Source of the DNA: an uncultured Bacteroidales bacterium
Lineage (GTDB): Bacteria > Bacteroidota > Bacteroidia > Bacteroidales > UBA932
DNA length: 64,000 nucleotides
Reading direction: 5' to 3'
Assembly: GCA_905234475.1 (NCBI GenBank)
Contig: CAJOHX010000003.1
Location: 21,506-85,505 of the forward strand
Shown: in pieces, positions 49,572 to 58,761 of the stretch
Position numbering within the stretch: position 1 is the first letter of the stretch
Layout: every line of letters begins with the position of its first letter
Notes under the pieces: model-generated
The model's input: only the letters and a program-made list of their open reading frames with translations
Database searches by the model: none
Told to the model about the DNA's origin: nothing
Translations under genes and position numbers: made by a program

Positions 49572-50595
49572 GTACGGCGACACGATGACCGACCTGATGC
49601 GCTCCGGTCAGGACAAGGAATTCCCGTGGTACGGCGCTCTGTTCGGATCCGCCATCATCGGCTTCTGGTACTGGTGTACCGACCAGTTCATCGTCCAGCG
49701 TGTCCTGTCCGGCAAGAACCAGAAGGAGTCCCGCCGGGGCACCATCTTCGGGGCCTACCTCAAGCTCCTCCCGGTGTTCCTGTTCCTCATCCCGGGCATG
49801 ATCGCCTTCGCGCTCACCAAGACCCCGGATTCCCAGATCGGCCAGACCCTCGCCGCCGCCCTTGGCGTGCGTCCTGACGGTACCGTCGCCAATCCGGACA
49901 TCGCCTTCCCGATGCTGGTCAACACCCTGCTGCCGGTCGGCCTCAAGGGCGTCGTGATCTGCGGTATCCTCGCAGCCCTGATGAGTTCCCTGGCTTCGCT
50001 GTACAACTCCTCCGCGATGCTGTACACGATCGATATTTACAAGCGCAAGCACCCGGAGACCGAGGAGAAGAAGCTCGTGCTCATCGGCCGTATCGCCACC
50101 GTCGTGGTGGTTGTGCTCGGCGTGCTGTGGATCTTCGTCATCCAGCGCATGGGCAAGAGCCTGTACAACTACATCCAGAGCGTCCAGAGCCTGCTCGCCC
50201 CGGCCATCGCCGCGGTGTTCCTGCTCGGTATCTGCTGGAAGAAGACCTCCCCGAAGGCCGGTATGTGGACCCTTATCGTGGGTCTGGTGCTTGGCTTCAC
50301 CCGCCTGATTACGATGATTATCAACCCGGAGGCGCACAACGTCTTCACCTTCATCTTCAACGAGCTGAACGTGTACGCCTTCTGCGTGTGGATGTTCCTC
50401 TTCTGCGTGGTTCTGGCGATCGTGGTCACGCTGCTGACCCCGAAGCCGACGGAGAAGCAGGTGGAGGGCCTGTGCTTCGGCACGGCCACGCCGGAGCAGA
50501 AAGCCGCGACCCGCGCCTCCTGGGGCAAGTGGGATATCATCCACACCTGCATCATCCTGGCCTTCACGGTCGCGTTCTACATTTACTTCTGGTAG
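49231..50595 (+). pseudogene. Sodium/solute symporter, C-terminal fragment
   Basis: Rest of the SSS transporter in the +1 frame relative to the N-terminal fragment. True homology starts at YNKESRGILTWLSLASYVLTKVSVTVLAGG (about 49252) and runs through ten or so membrane segments, including IIGFWYWCTDQFIVQRVL, LIPGMIAFAL and CGILAALMSSLASLYNSSAMLYTIDIYK, all typical of SSS sugar transporters. It could only be made alone from an internal ATG at 49231. araD starts 3 nt after its stop. A functional importer would need the two fragments rejoined. Confidence 0.88.
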
Positions 50596-50598
50596 TCT

Positions 50599-51327
50599 AT
50601 GCTTGAAGAACTGAAAGAAAAGGTGTGCCGGGCCAATCTTGATCTGGTCCGGCACGGCCTTGTCATTTTCACCTGGGGAAATGTCTCCGCCATTGACCGC
50701 GCCAGCGGCCTGGTGGTCATCAAGCCCTCCGGCGTGAGCTACGACAACATGAAGCCGTCCGACATGGTCGTGGTGGACCTGGACGGCAAGGTGGTGGAAG
50801 GGGAGTTGAACCCTTCGTCCGACACCCCGACGCACGTGGAGCTTTACAAGGCTTTTCCGAACATCGGCGGTGTGGTGCACACCCATTCGACCTTCGCCAC
50901 GGCCTGGGCGCAGGCAGGGGAGGACATTCCCCGGCTGGGCACCACCCATGCGGACTATTTCCATGACGCCATCCCCTGCACGCGCAGCATGAAGAAGTCG
51001 GAAGTCTTCGGCGAGTATGAGAAGGAGACCGGCCGCGTCATCATCGAGCGCTTCAAGGACATGAACCCGGACGACACGCCCGCCGTGCTGGTCAGAAACC
51101 ACGGCCCCTTCGCCTGGGGTACGGACGCCGACAACGCCGTCCACAACGCCGTGGTGCTGGAGGAGGTGGCCAAGATGGCCTACCTGGCCGTCGACATCCA
51201 CGTCGCCGCCCAGTTCAAAGGCATCTACCTGGCGGATTTTTCGCCCAGGATGAACAAATACCTCATCGAAAAGCACTACAGCCGCAAGCATGGCCCGGGC
51301 GCCTACTACGGCCAGAAAAAGAAATAA
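50599..51327 (+). CDS. araD: L-ribulose-5-phosphate 4-epimerase
   Basis: Class II aldolase-fold enzyme that converts L-ribulose 5-phosphate to D-xylulose 5-phosphate. Substrate phosphate-binding TWGNVSAID and [10 protein letters not shown] (about residues 25-50), zinc ligands in [10 protein letters not shown] (about 93-96) and the later NHGPFAWG (about 170) are intact. The EHYSRKHG-like C-terminus ([16 protein letters not shown]) is the family ending. 242 aa, normal length. It lies between the symporter and araA. Confidence 0.95.
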   Translation: MLEELKEKVCRANLDLVRHGLVIFTWGNVSAIDRASGLVVIKPSGVSYDNMKPSDMVVVDLDGKVVEGELNPSSDTPTHVELYKAFPNIGGVVHTHSTFATAWAQAGEDIPRLGTTHADYFHDAIPCTRSMKKSEVFGEYEKETGRVIIERFKDMNPDDTPAVLVRNHGPFAWGTDADNAVHNAVVLEEVAKMAYLAVDIHVAAQFKGIYLADFSPRMNKYLIEKHYSRKHGPGAYYGQKKK

Positions 51328-51356
51328 ACAACAACCACATTAAAACTCATAACGAA

Positions 51357-52892
51357 ATGGCATTTGAAAATTGCGAATTATGGTGGGTGACCGGTGCGCA
51401 GCTCCTCTACGGAGGTGACGCCGTCGTCGCCGTGGACGGACATTCCAAGGAGATGGTCGAGGGCCTGAACGCCTCCGGCAACATCCCCGTGAAGATTGTG
51501 TATAAAGGCACGGCCAACAGCAGCCGCGAGGTCGAGGCCGTGATGAAGGCTGCCAACAACGAGCCGAAGTGCGTGGGTGTCATCACCTGGATGCACACCT
51601 TCTCCCCGGCCAAGATGTGGATCAAGGGCCTCCAGGCCCTGGAGAAGCCGCTTCTCCACTTCCACACCCAGTACAACGCCGAGATCCCCTGGGACAAGAT
51701 CGACATGGACTTCATGAACCTCAACCAGAGCGCCCACGGCGATATCGAGTACGGTCACATCTGCACCCGCATGCGCATTCAGCGCAAGGTCGTGGTCGGC
51801 TACTGGAAGGATGAGGCCGCCCAGAAGCAGATTGCCGTGTGGGCCCGCGTGGCCGCCGGCGTGGCTGACGCCAAAAACGTCCGCTGCCTGATGTTCGGCA
51901 TGAACATGAACAACGTCGCCGTGACCGACGGCGACCGCGTGGAGTTCGAGCAGCGTCTGGGCTACCATGTGGATTACTACCCGGTTTCCTCCCTGATGGA
52001 ATACTACAAGAAGGTCACTGACGCCGAGACCGACGCCCTGGTGGAGGAGTATAAGAAGCTCTACACCGTCAAGATTGACGAGACGGGCGAGAAGGTCTAC
52101 TGGGAGAAGGTGCGCAATTCCGCGAAGGCGGAGATTGCCCTGCGCCGCGTCCTGAAGGACGAGGGTGCCACGGCCTTCACGACCAATTTCGACGACCTCG
52201 GCGACGCCGACGTCGATGCCCCGGATTTCTGCGGCTTCGACCAGATCCCGGGCCTGGCCTCGCAGCGCCTCATGGAGGAGGGTTACGGCTTCGGCGCCGA
52301 GGGCGACTGGAAGACCGCCTGCCTGTACCGCACGCTGTGGGTGATGTCCCAGGGCCTGCCGACGGGCTGCTCCTTCCTCGAGGACTACACCCTCAATTTC
52401 GCGGGAGACAAGAGCTCCTGCCTGCAGAGCCACATGCTGGAGATCTGCCCGATGATCGCGAGCGACAAGCCCAAGCTGGAGGTCCATTTCCTCGGCATCG
52501 GCATCCGCAAGCAGCCCACCGCCCGTCTGGTCTTCACCTCGAAGACCGGCCCCGGCATCAAGGCCACGGTGGTGGACCTGGGCAACCGCTTCCGCCTCAT
52601 CGCGCAGGATGTGGAGTGCATCGAGCCCAAGCCGATGCCCAAGCTCCCCGTCGCCTCCGCCCTCTGGGTCCCGCAGCCGACCTTCGAGGTGGGCGCCGGC
52701 GCCTGGATCCTGGCCGGCGGCACGCACCATTCCGCGTTCAGCTATGACATTACGGCCGACTACTGGGACGATTTCGCCGAGATGACCGGCATCGAGTTCG
52801 TCCACATCAACAAGAACACCACCATCCCCGAGTTCAAGAAGGAACTCAAGATGAACGAGGTGTATTACATGCTCAACAAGGCGCTCAAGTAA
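51357..52892 (+). CDS. araA: L-arabinose isomerase
   Basis: Mn2+-dependent isomerase from L-arabinose to L-ribulose. Opening ENCELWWVTGAQLLYGGDAV, the MHTFSPAKMWIKGLQALEKPLLHFHTQYN substrate block, ILP-type YWKDEAAQKQIAVWARVAAG, the VDAPDFCGFDQIPGLASQRLMEEGYGFGAEGDWKTA metal-site region with its glutamates, and the C-terminal ILAGGTHHSAFSYD with a metal-binding His. 511 aa, complete. It starts 29 nt after araD and is followed by araB after 3 nt. Confidence 0.97.
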   Translation: MAFENCELWWVTGAQLLYGGDAVVAVDGHSKEMVEGLNASGNIPVKIVYKGTANSSREVEAVMKAANNEPKCVGVITWMHTFSPAKMWIKGLQALEKPLLHFHTQYNAEIPWDKIDMDFMNLNQSAHGDIEYGHICTRMRIQRKVVVGYWKDEAAQKQIAVWARVAAGVADAKNVRCLMFGMNMNNVAVTDGDRVEFEQRLGYHVDYYPVSSLMEYYKKVTDAETDALVEEYKKLYTVKIDETGEKVYWEKVRNSAKAEIALRRVLKDEGATAFTTNFDDLGDADVDAPDFCGFDQIPGLASQRLMEEGYGFGAEGDWKTACLYRTLWVMSQGLPTGCSFLEDYTLNFAGDKSSCLQSHMLEICPMIASDKPKLEVHFLGIGIRKQPTARLVFTSKTGPGIKATVVDLGNRFRLIAQDVECIEPKPMPKLPVASALWVPQPTFEVGAGAWILAGGTHHSAFSYDITADYWDDFAEMTGIEFVHINKNTTIPEFKKELKMNEVYYMLNKALK

Positions 52893-52895
52893 GCC

Positions 52896-54488
52896 ATGGA
52901 CGCAAGACAAACCATCGAATCCGGCAAGGCCGTCCTCGGCATCGAGTTCGGCTCGACCCGCATCAAGGCGGTGCTGGTGGACGAAGACCACGTCCCCATC
53001 GCCCAGGGCAGCTACGAGTGGGAAAACCAGCTCGTGGACGGCCTTTGGACCTATAGCAAGGAAGTGATCTGGTTCGGCCTGCAGCAGTGCTATGCCGACC
53101 TGCGCGCCGACGTGCGCAAGCGCTACGAGGTGGAAATCGAGCACCTCGCCGCCATTGGCATCAGCGCGATGATGCACGGCTACATGCCGTTCAACAAGGA
53201 GGGACACCTGCTGGTCCCGTTCCGCACCTGGCGCAACACCAACACCGGTCCCGCCGCGGCGGAGCTCTCCAGGCTGTTCGTCTACAACATCCCGCTCCGC
53301 TGGAGCATCTCGCACCTGTACCAGGCCATCCTGAACAACGAGCCGCATGTCGAGAACATCGGCTTCCTGACCACCCTTGCCGGCTACATCCACTGGAAGC
53401 TCACCGGCGAGAAGGTGCTAGGCGTGGGCGACGCCTCCGGCATGCTGCCCGTGGACCCCGATACCGGCAACTACCGCGCGGACATGATCGAGAAATTCGA
53501 GGCCCTCGTGGCGCCGAAGCGGTTCCGCTGGAAGCTGCGCGACATCCTCCCGAAGGTCCTGAAGGCCGGCGAGCCGGCCGGCCGCCTGAGCGAAACGGGC
53601 GCCAAGCGCCTGGACGTCTCCGGCCATCTGCAGGCCGGCGTTCCGCTCTGCCCGCCGGAAGGCGACGCAGGCACCGGCATGGTGGCGACCAACGCCGTCA
53701 AGCCGCGCACGGGCAACGTCTCTGCCGGCACGTCCTCGTTCTCCATGATCGTCCTGGAGAAGGAGCTGTCCAAGCCCAACGAGATGATTGACATCGTCAC
53801 GACGCCGGACGGCAACCTCGTCGCGATGGTCCACTGCAACAACTGCACGTCGGAGCTCAACGCCTGGGTGAAGATGCTCCGCGAGTACCAGTATCTGCTG
53901 GGCCCCGTGGAGGACAAGCACGACATCTACCGCACCCTGTACACGCACGCCCTGGAGGGCGATCCCGACTGCGGCGGCCTGGTGGCGTTCAACTACATCT
54001 CCGGCGAGCCGGTCACGGGATTTGCCGAGGGACGTCCGCTGTTTGTCCGCGGAGCCAATGACAATTTCACGCTGGCGAACTTCTTCCGTGCCCAGCTGTA
54101 CGGCTCCATCGCCGTGCTGAAGATCGGCAACGATGTGCTGTTCAACGAGGAGCATGTCAAGGTGGACCGCATCACCGGCCACGGCGGCCTGTTCAAGACC
54201 CCGGTCGTGGGCCAGCGCTTCCTGGCTGCCGCCCTGAATTCGCCGATCTCCGTGATGGAGACGGCGGGCGAAGGCGGCGCCTGGGGCATCGCCCTGCTGG
54301 CTTCGTACCTGGTGAACAACGGCGGCAAGCTCAGCCTGCCCGACTTCCTGGACAAGATCGTCTTCGCCGGCAACGCCGGTTCGGAGATCGCTCCCGTCCC
54401 GGAGGACGTCGCGGGGTTTGAGGCCTACCTGGCCAACTACCAGGCGGCTTTCCCCATCGAGGAGGCCGCGGTGCGCTGCAAGAAATAG
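52896..54488 (+). CDS. araB: FGGY-family ribulokinase
   Basis: Carbohydrate kinase that would phosphorylate L-ribulose. The N-terminal ATPase motif [14 protein letters not shown] (about residues 14-27), the [15 protein letters not shown] block (about 87), [24 protein letters not shown] and the C-terminal [20 protein letters not shown] are typical of the FGGY group found in Bacteroidota arabinose operons. 530 aa. The distance from classical Escherichia AraB means a xylulokinase-like annotation is also possible; the position after araA decides for ribulokinase. Confidence 0.88.
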   Translation: MDARQTIESGKAVLGIEFGSTRIKAVLVDEDHVPIAQGSYEWENQLVDGLWTYSKEVIWFGLQQCYADLRADVRKRYEVEIEHLAAIGISAMMHGYMPFNKEGHLLVPFRTWRNTNTGPAAAELSRLFVYNIPLRWSISHLYQAILNNEPHVENIGFLTTLAGYIHWKLTGEKVLGVGDASGMLPVDPDTGNYRADMIEKFEALVAPKRFRWKLRDILPKVLKAGEPAGRLSETGAKRLDVSGHLQAGVPLCPPEGDAGTGMVATNAVKPRTGNVSAGTSSFSMIVLEKELSKPNEMIDIVTTPDGNLVAMVHCNNCTSELNAWVKMLREYQYLLGPVEDKHDIYRTLYTHALEGDPDCGGLVAFNYISGEPVTGFAEGRPLFVRGANDNFTLANFFRAQLYGSIAVLKIGNDVLFNEEHVKVDRITGHGGLFKTPVVGQRFLAAALNSPISVMETAGEGGAWGIALLASYLVNNGGKLSLPDFLDKIVFAGNAGSEIAPVPEDVAGFEAYLANYQAAFPIEEAAVRCKK

Positions 54489-54494
54489 TTTGCG

Positions 54495-54896
54495 ATGGAG
54501 CAGATCTGGGACCCGCTCCGCAAAATGATGGTCACTGCCACACCCGAAGAACGGGTGCGGCAGTGGTTTATCATGCAGCTCCGCGACGCGTTCGGCGTGC
54601 CGGAGCACATGATGCGCAGCGAGGTGGGGTTCCGCTACGGGAAAAAGCCCTGGCGGGCCGATATCGTGGTGTATGACCGTGCGGGCGCCCCGCTGCTGGT
54701 CACGGAGTGCAAACGGCCCGACGTACCCCTGGACGAAAAGGTCCTCCGGCAGGCCATGCGCTACAATTCCGTGCTGTCGGTGCGGTTTCTGGTGGTGACA
54801 AACGGAAATTTGACGTATCTTTACAGGCTGGAAGGGGACGTGTTCGTCCCGTGCGACCGCATCCCCGCCTATGAAGAGATGGTATGCCAACGATAA
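54495..54896 (+). CDS. Stand-alone HSDR_N-type nuclease-fold protein
   Basis: Small protein equivalent to the N-terminal domain of type I restriction HsdR subunits. It contains a PD-(D/E)xK core: YGKKPWRADIVVYD with Asp (about residue 56) and PLLVTECKRPDV with E-x-K (about 72), then a helix with EKVLRQAMRYNSVLSVRFLVVTNG. 133 aa. Such proteins are common in Bacteroidota without a restriction system nearby, and their role is unknown. It starts 6 nt after araB, and its end overlaps the start of cca by 13 nt. Confidence 0.8.
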   Translation: MEQIWDPLRKMMVTATPEERVRQWFIMQLRDAFGVPEHMMRSEVGFRYGKKPWRADIVVYDRAGAPLLVTECKRPDVPLDEKVLRQAMRYNSVLSVRFLVVTNGNLTYLYRLEGDVFVPCDRIPAYEEMVCQR

Positions 54897-56437
54897 CCCC
54901 GCAGTTTCTGGACCGGCCGGTCTTCCGGCTGCTCTCGGAGGTGGCCGCCGAGAAGGGCGTGCGCGCCTTCGTGATCGGCGGCTTCGTGCGTGACTGTTTC
55001 CTGGGCCGCTCCTGCAACGACATTGACGTCGTGGTGGAGGGCAGCGGGATCGATTTCGCCCGGGCGGTGGGGGAGCGGACGCACCAGCATGTCTCTTATT
55101 TCAAGAATTTCGGGACGGCAATGCTGCACTACCGCGGCGACGAACTGGAGTTCGTCGGCGCGCGCAAGGAGTCCTATCGCCGCGAGTCCCGCAAGCCCAT
55201 CGTGGAGGACGGCACCCTCGAGGACGACCAGCTGCGCCGGGATTTCACCATCAACGCCATGGCCTTCTCCCTCCAGAAAGAGGATTTCGGGGCGCTGGTG
55301 GACCCGTTCGGCGGCATCCGCGACCTGGATGCCGGCATCATCCGCACGCCGCTGGATCCCGATACGACCTATTCCGACGATCCGCTGCGCATGCTTCGCG
55401 CCGTGCGCTTCGCCACGAAGCTCTCCACGCCGGAGCGCACTTTTACAATCGTCCCGGAGTCAATGGCGTCGATGCGGCGCATGGCCGACCGGCTGAAGAT
55501 CCTCTCCTGCGAGCGGATCGCCGAGGAGCTTAACAAGATGCTCCTGACGGACCGCCCCGCCATGGCGTTCCGCCTGATGGACGAAGCGGGCCTGCTGCCC
55601 TACGTCCTGCCGGAGCTCCTCGCCCTCAAGGGCGTCGAAACCGTCGACGGCAAAGGGCATAAAGATAACTTCGCACATACGCTCGCTGTCCTTGAAAACG
55701 TTGTAGCCGTGCAGAGCGAAATGTCCGGAAGTCCCTCCGGCAAAACCGTGGCCGCCCGTGGTCTCGTGAACGGGGGGGACCCGCTGCGAAGCAGTGGGGG
55801 GGCTGAGCGAAGCGAAGTTTTGCAGGAGGGAGCTTCCGGACATGAGCCATTGTGGCTTCGCTGGGCGGCGCTGCTGCACGATATCGGGAAGCCGGCGAGC
55901 AAGCGCTACGACGCGGCGCAGGGCTGGACTTTCCACGGCCACGAAGTGGTCGGCGCCCGCATGGTGCCGAAGATCTTCGACCGCCTGCGGCTGCCCCTCG
56001 ACGAGATGAAATACGTCCAGAAGCTGGTCCGGCTGCATCTGCGGCCGATCGCGCTGGTGGACGAGGAGGTCACGGATTCGGCCGTGCGCCGGCTGCTTTT
56101 CGACGCCGGCGACGACATCGACGACCTGATGACGCTGTGTAATGCCGACATCACCTCGAAGAACGAGGCGAAGGTGGCGCGGATCCGCGCCAATTTCGAG
56201 TTGGTGAAGCGCAAGCTCGTGGAGGTGGAGGAGAAGGATGCAATCCGCAATTTCAAGAATCCGATCGACGGCAATTATGTCATGAAGGTCTACGGGATTC
56301 CGCCCTGCTCGGAGATCGGGCAGCTCAAGGAGCTGGTCAAGGAGGCCATCCTGGACGGGGTGATCGGCAATAATTTCGAGGAGGCGGACGCCTTTATGCG
56401 GCAGCACGCCGCCGAGTTCGGCCTGCACGAAGTATGA
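54884..56437 (+). CDS. cca: CCA tRNA nucleotidyltransferase with HD domain and palindromic insert
   Basis: Class II nucleotidyltransferase that adds or repairs the tRNA CCA end. Visible: GGFVRDCFLGRSCNDIDVVVEG with the DxD metal pair (about residues 32-52), RRDFTINAMAF (about 119), LRAVRFATKLS, and an HD domain with LRWAALLHDIGKPA (about 326). Residues 280-320 are encoded by a 123-bp palindromic element (55721-55843) inserted codon-exactly between VVAVQSE and PLWLRWAALLHDIG, where homologues join directly. This brings the protein to 517 aa instead of about 475. It overlaps the genes on both sides. Confidence 0.93.
   Translation: MPTITPQFLDRPVFRLLSEVAAEKGVRAFVIGGFVRDCFLGRSCNDIDVVVEGSGIDFARAVGERTHQHVSYFKNFGTAMLHYRGDELEFVGARKESYRRESRKPIVEDGTLEDDQLRRDFTINAMAFSLQKEDFGALVDPFGGIRDLDAGIIRTPLDPDTTYSDDPLRMLRAVRFATKLSTPERTFTIVPESMASMRRMADRLKILSCERIAEELNKMLLTDRPAMAFRLMDEAGLLPYVLPELLALKGVETVDGKGHKDNFAHTLAVLENVVAVQSEMSGSPSGKTVAARGLVNGGDPLRSSGGAERSEVLQEGASGHEPLWLRWAALLHDIGKPASKRYDAAQGWTFHGHEVVGARMVPKIFDRLRLPLDEMKYVQKLVRLHLRPIALVDEEVTDSAVRRLLFDAGDDIDDLMTLCNADITSKNEAKVARIRANFELVKRKLVEVEEKDAIRNFKNPIDGNYVMKVYGIPPCSEIGQLKELVKEAILDGVIGNNFEEADAFMRQHAAEFGLHEV
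55721..55843. repeat. Protein-coding palindromic element in cca
   Basis: Outer arms of 26-27 nt: ATGTCCGGAAG, then CCCTCC, then GCAAAAC, repeated inverted at 55817-55843. The core hairpin, read on the minus strand, has stem CCCGT/ACGGG and loop TCACGAGACC (plus 55755-55774). It is 123 nt long, exactly 41 codons, with no stop in the cca frame. Confidence 0.85.
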
Positions 56438-57468
56438 TCGAGCGCTACCTGACATACCTCTCCTCCGTCCGCCGCTATTCTCCCCGTACCATCGAAATCT
56501 ACCGCGGTGTCCTCGAGGATTTTCTTTCGTTTACGACGCGGCACGGCGAACTGCCTCTGGAAACGTCCGGCTGCGCCGGACCCCTCCCATCTGACGATGG
56601 GCCCCTCCCTCTTACGATGCCGAGGGTGGCACGGTTTCCTGAGGCAGTTGCCGATGCCGCGTCGCTGCAAGAAATCCTCACGGTTCAAGGTGTACGTTCT
56701 TATGAGGTGTACCTGATGGATGAGAGGGGGGAGGGGGCGAGGACGGTGAGCCTGCATATGAGCGTGCTGAGCGGGTTTTGCAAGTATCTCGTGCGGCAGG
56801 GGGTGCTGGAGAGCAACCCGGTGCGGCTGGTGGCGCGGCCGAAGCAGGAGAAGCGCCTGCCGGTGTTCTACCGGGACGAGTCGATGAAGGCGTATTTCGA
56901 GCAGACCAAAGGGGTGCTCGAGTATGGGAAATATGAGGACCAGCTGCAGCGGATGATCCTGGGGGTGCTGTTCGGGACCGGGATTCGCCGGAGCGAGCTG
57001 ATTTCGCTCAACCGGAGCTCCGTGGACCTGTCGCGGCGGGTGCTGCGCGTGCGGGGCAAAGGGGATAAAATGCGGGAAATTCCCCTGCTTCCTTCGCTTT
57101 GTGAGGAAATATTGCTATATTTACGTGCAGTTGACTCTTTGAAATGCGCGGATACGACCCCGGACGCGCCGCTCCTGCAGACGCCGAGAGGCGGGCGGCT
57201 CTATCCGGTCTACGTGGACCGGGCGGTCAAGGCGGCCCTCGGACCCGTGGACGGCATCAGCGGCAGGAAGTCCCCGCACGTCCTGCGCCACACGCTGGCC
57301 ACGGAGCTGCTGGACGGGGGCGCGGACCTCAATTCCATCAAGGAATTGCTGGGCCACAGCTCCCTGGCGGCGACCCAGGTCTACACGCACAATTCCATCG
57401 AGCGGCTGCAGAGTGTATACAAATCCGCCCATCCAAGGGCAAAAAACGATGATAACCATGGAGATTAA
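56434..57468 (+). CDS. xerC: XerC/XerD-type tyrosine recombinase with palindromic insert
   Basis: Site-specific recombinase, probably for chromosome dimer resolution. N-terminal core-binding domain (YLTYLSSVRRYSPRTIEIYRGVLEDF), then the catalytic domain with Arg in FGTGIRRSELISL (about residue 185), Lys in RVRGKGDKMREIPL, H-x-x-R in HVLRHTLATELL (about 285), His in LGHSSLAATQ and the nucleophile Tyr in VYTHNS (about 323). Residues about 38-73 come from a 108-bp palindromic element (56545-56652), which explains 344 aa against the usual 295-305. It starts at ATGA overlapping the cca stop. Confidence 0.92.
   Translation: MIERYLTYLSSVRRYSPRTIEIYRGVLEDFLSFTTRHGELPLETSGCAGPLPSDDGPLPLTMPRVARFPEAVADAASLQEILTVQGVRSYEVYLMDERGEGARTVSLHMSVLSGFCKYLVRQGVLESNPVRLVARPKQEKRLPVFYRDESMKAYFEQTKGVLEYGKYEDQLQRMILGVLFGTGIRRSELISLNRSSVDLSRRVLRVRGKGDKMREIPLLPSLCEEILLYLRAVDSLKCADTTPDAPLLQTPRGGRLYPVYVDRAVKAALGPVDGISGRKSPHVLRHTLATELLDGGADLNSIKELLGHSSLAATQVYTHNSIERLQSVYKSAHPRAKNDDNHGD
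56545..56652. repeat. Protein-coding palindromic element in xerC
   Basis: Outer arms GGCGAACTGCCTCTGGAAAC and the inverted copy ending GAGGCAGTTGCC (56634-56652) pair with one mismatch and one bulge. The core hairpin has stem CCCTC/GAGGG and loop TTACGATGCC (56607-56626). A second similar hairpin, CCCAT/ATGGG (56587-56602), lies next to it. It is 108 nt long, 36 codons, without a stop in frame. Confidence 0.85.
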
Positions 57469-57751
57469 ACTCAAAGCCCTGAAGTTCGAAGCCAGCGAGC
57501 AGCTCGCTGCCTTCGTCGAGAAGAAAGTATCCCGTCTGGCCCGCTTCTGCGAAGGCCTTGCGGATGAAGTGGAGGTGGCGCTTGAAGACCATCTCAAACA
57601 AGGCAAGCAGGCCAAGATCCAGATCCACGTTCCCGGAGAGGAACTCATCATTGAGCGGGAGGCCGACACCTTCGAGAACGCCATCACGGAAGCCGTGGAC
57701 GCCATGAAGGAGAAGCTGACGCGCGTCAAGGAAAGAAAGTTCGAAAATTAA
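57458..57751 (+). CDS. hpf: Ribosome hibernation-promoting factor (HPF/YfiA family)
   Basis: Short HPF that would bind the 30S subunit and inactivate ribosomes in stationary phase. The beta-alpha-beta-beta-beta-alpha pattern can be followed: MEIKLKALKFEASEQLAAFVEKKVSRLARF, then VEVALE, KIQIHVPGEELIIEREADTFENAITEAVDAMKEKLTRVKER. 97 aa, without the long-form C-terminal domain. The ATG at 57458 gives the family start MEIK; an ATG at 57449 is also possible. It overlaps the end of xerC by 11 nt, so the two are co-transcribed. Confidence 0.88.
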   Translation: MEIKLKALKFEASEQLAAFVEKKVSRLARFCEGLADEVEVALEDHLKQGKQAKIQIHVPGEELIIEREADTFENAITEAVDAMKEKLTRVKERKFEN

Positions 57752-57775
57752 CCATAATCAATCATTTACAACACG

Positions 57776-58582
57776 ATGAAAAGATTCTTCTTAGCCAGCC
57801 TTGCCGTAGCGGCAGGACTTACTATGACAAGCTGCGACTTCCTGACGGAATGGCTGGACGCCCTTCTGGACGGAGGTGAAGACGACACCGAATACGTGGA
57901 CAAATGGGCCGGTCTGGTCAACGAGACCGCCTATGACGCTGTCGTGGAAGGCAATACCCTGAAGTACGGCAGCCATACCTACACGATCGTCGGCGAAATC
58001 GATCCCGAGACGACGGAGTACAAGACCGCCACGGCATCTGTGACCTTCTCCAACATTCCTTCCGGCCTCACCGAGTTCACGGCCGTCTATGAGAAGCTGC
58101 TGGGCAAGAGCATTGCCGGCACGGCCGCCATGATCCCGATGGCCATGGAGATCTATGCCCGCAAGCCCGAGACCGGCAGGGCCTGCTTCGACCTGCTGTG
58201 CAACAGCTCTGCGACGGTGGACGGAATCGTCCGCATCCTGAAGGACCGCTTCATCCCGACGGAGTATTCTCCGGAGGACGACCAGTACATCCAGCGTTTC
58301 ATCCCGGCTGCCTTGCTCAAGGGCGCGACCCCGGCCAACGCCTACACGCCGTCTACTCCTTACACGGTGGAGATGACCATGAGCCCCAATGGCGTTCAGG
58401 ATGCCCAGCTGACCGGCGGCACGGTGACCTACATCTATATCCTGGCGAACGGCTGGGATACCTTCCAGCGCGGCGTGGAGATCTTCCTCCCGTACAACGG
58501 CACGCAGTACAAGGTCTTCAACTGCCCGTCCTGCTACACCCAGTGCAAGCCCATCCAGGGCACCTGGGGCGGCCTGAAATAG
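57776..58582 (+). CDS. Lipoprotein of unknown function
   Basis: I do not recognise the family. Lipoprotein signal MKRFFLASLAVAAGLTMTSC, then an acidic segment (LLDGGEDDTEYVD), a beta-rich domain beginning KYGSHTYTIVGEIDPETTEYKTATASVTFSN, a helical part (EKLLGKSIAGTAAMIPMAMEIYARKPETGRACFDLLC, about residues 103-140) and a second beta-rich part with GGTVTYIYILANGWDTFQRGVEIF. The C-terminus has a CPSCYTQC cluster (about 250). 268 aa. It starts 24 nt after hpf and is followed by repeat-rich intergenic DNA. Confidence 0.7.
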   Translation: MKRFFLASLAVAAGLTMTSCDFLTEWLDALLDGGEDDTEYVDKWAGLVNETAYDAVVEGNTLKYGSHTYTIVGEIDPETTEYKTATASVTFSNIPSGLTEFTAVYEKLLGKSIAGTAAMIPMAMEIYARKPETGRACFDLLCNSSATVDGIVRILKDRFIPTEYSPEDDQYIQRFIPAALLKGATPANAYTPSTPYTVEMTMSPNGVQDAQLTGGTVTYIYILANGWDTFQRGVEIFLPYNGTQYKVFNCPSCYTQCKPIQGTWGGLK

Positions 58583-58611
58583 GAGACCTGCTTCCGCCCG
58601 GACTCCCTGCC

Positions 58612-58638
58612 CGTCATCCCGGGCATGACCCGGGATCT
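58612..58638. repeat. Dispersed 27-nt palindromic repeat, copy 4, followed by a larger palindrome
   Basis: Reverse orientation, about 24 of 27 positions matching copies 1 and 2; stem ATCCCGGG/CCCGGGAT. Next to it, AAAGCTCC (58640-58647) pairs with GGAGCTTT around an inner CCTCGAGG palindrome (to 58672). This may serve as a terminator for the lipoprotein gene, though no U-tract follows. Confidence 0.65.
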
Positions 58639-58667
58639 CAAAGCTCCTGGACCCTCGAGGTTCGGGA

Positions 58668-58740
58668 GCTTTGCCGTTAATGCCACGGGCTGCCGCCTGG
58701 CGAATCGCTTTTGATTACTGCCGAAAAAGCACTAAATTTG
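58668..58740 (+). repeat. 73-bp direct repeat, left copy, with promoter
   Basis: Identical over 73 nt to 60261-60333. Its 3' end is a consensus promoter: TTTTG (58709-58713), 19-nt spacer, TAAATTTG (58733-58740). It lies 21 nt before the AlbA_2-type gene and can drive it. Confidence 0.92.
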
Positions 58741-58761
58741 TAATAAGTAACATACTTCTTT

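Noticed and set aside
48900..50595. Programmed ribosomal frameshift in the symporter
   Set aside because: There is no slippery heptamer at the junction and conserved residues are missing, so simple frameshifting would not restore the protein.
54495..54896. Part of a type I restriction system
   Set aside because: Only the HSDR_N-like domain is present. No HsdR motor, HsdM or HsdS gene is adjacent, and the protein looks complete at 133 residues.
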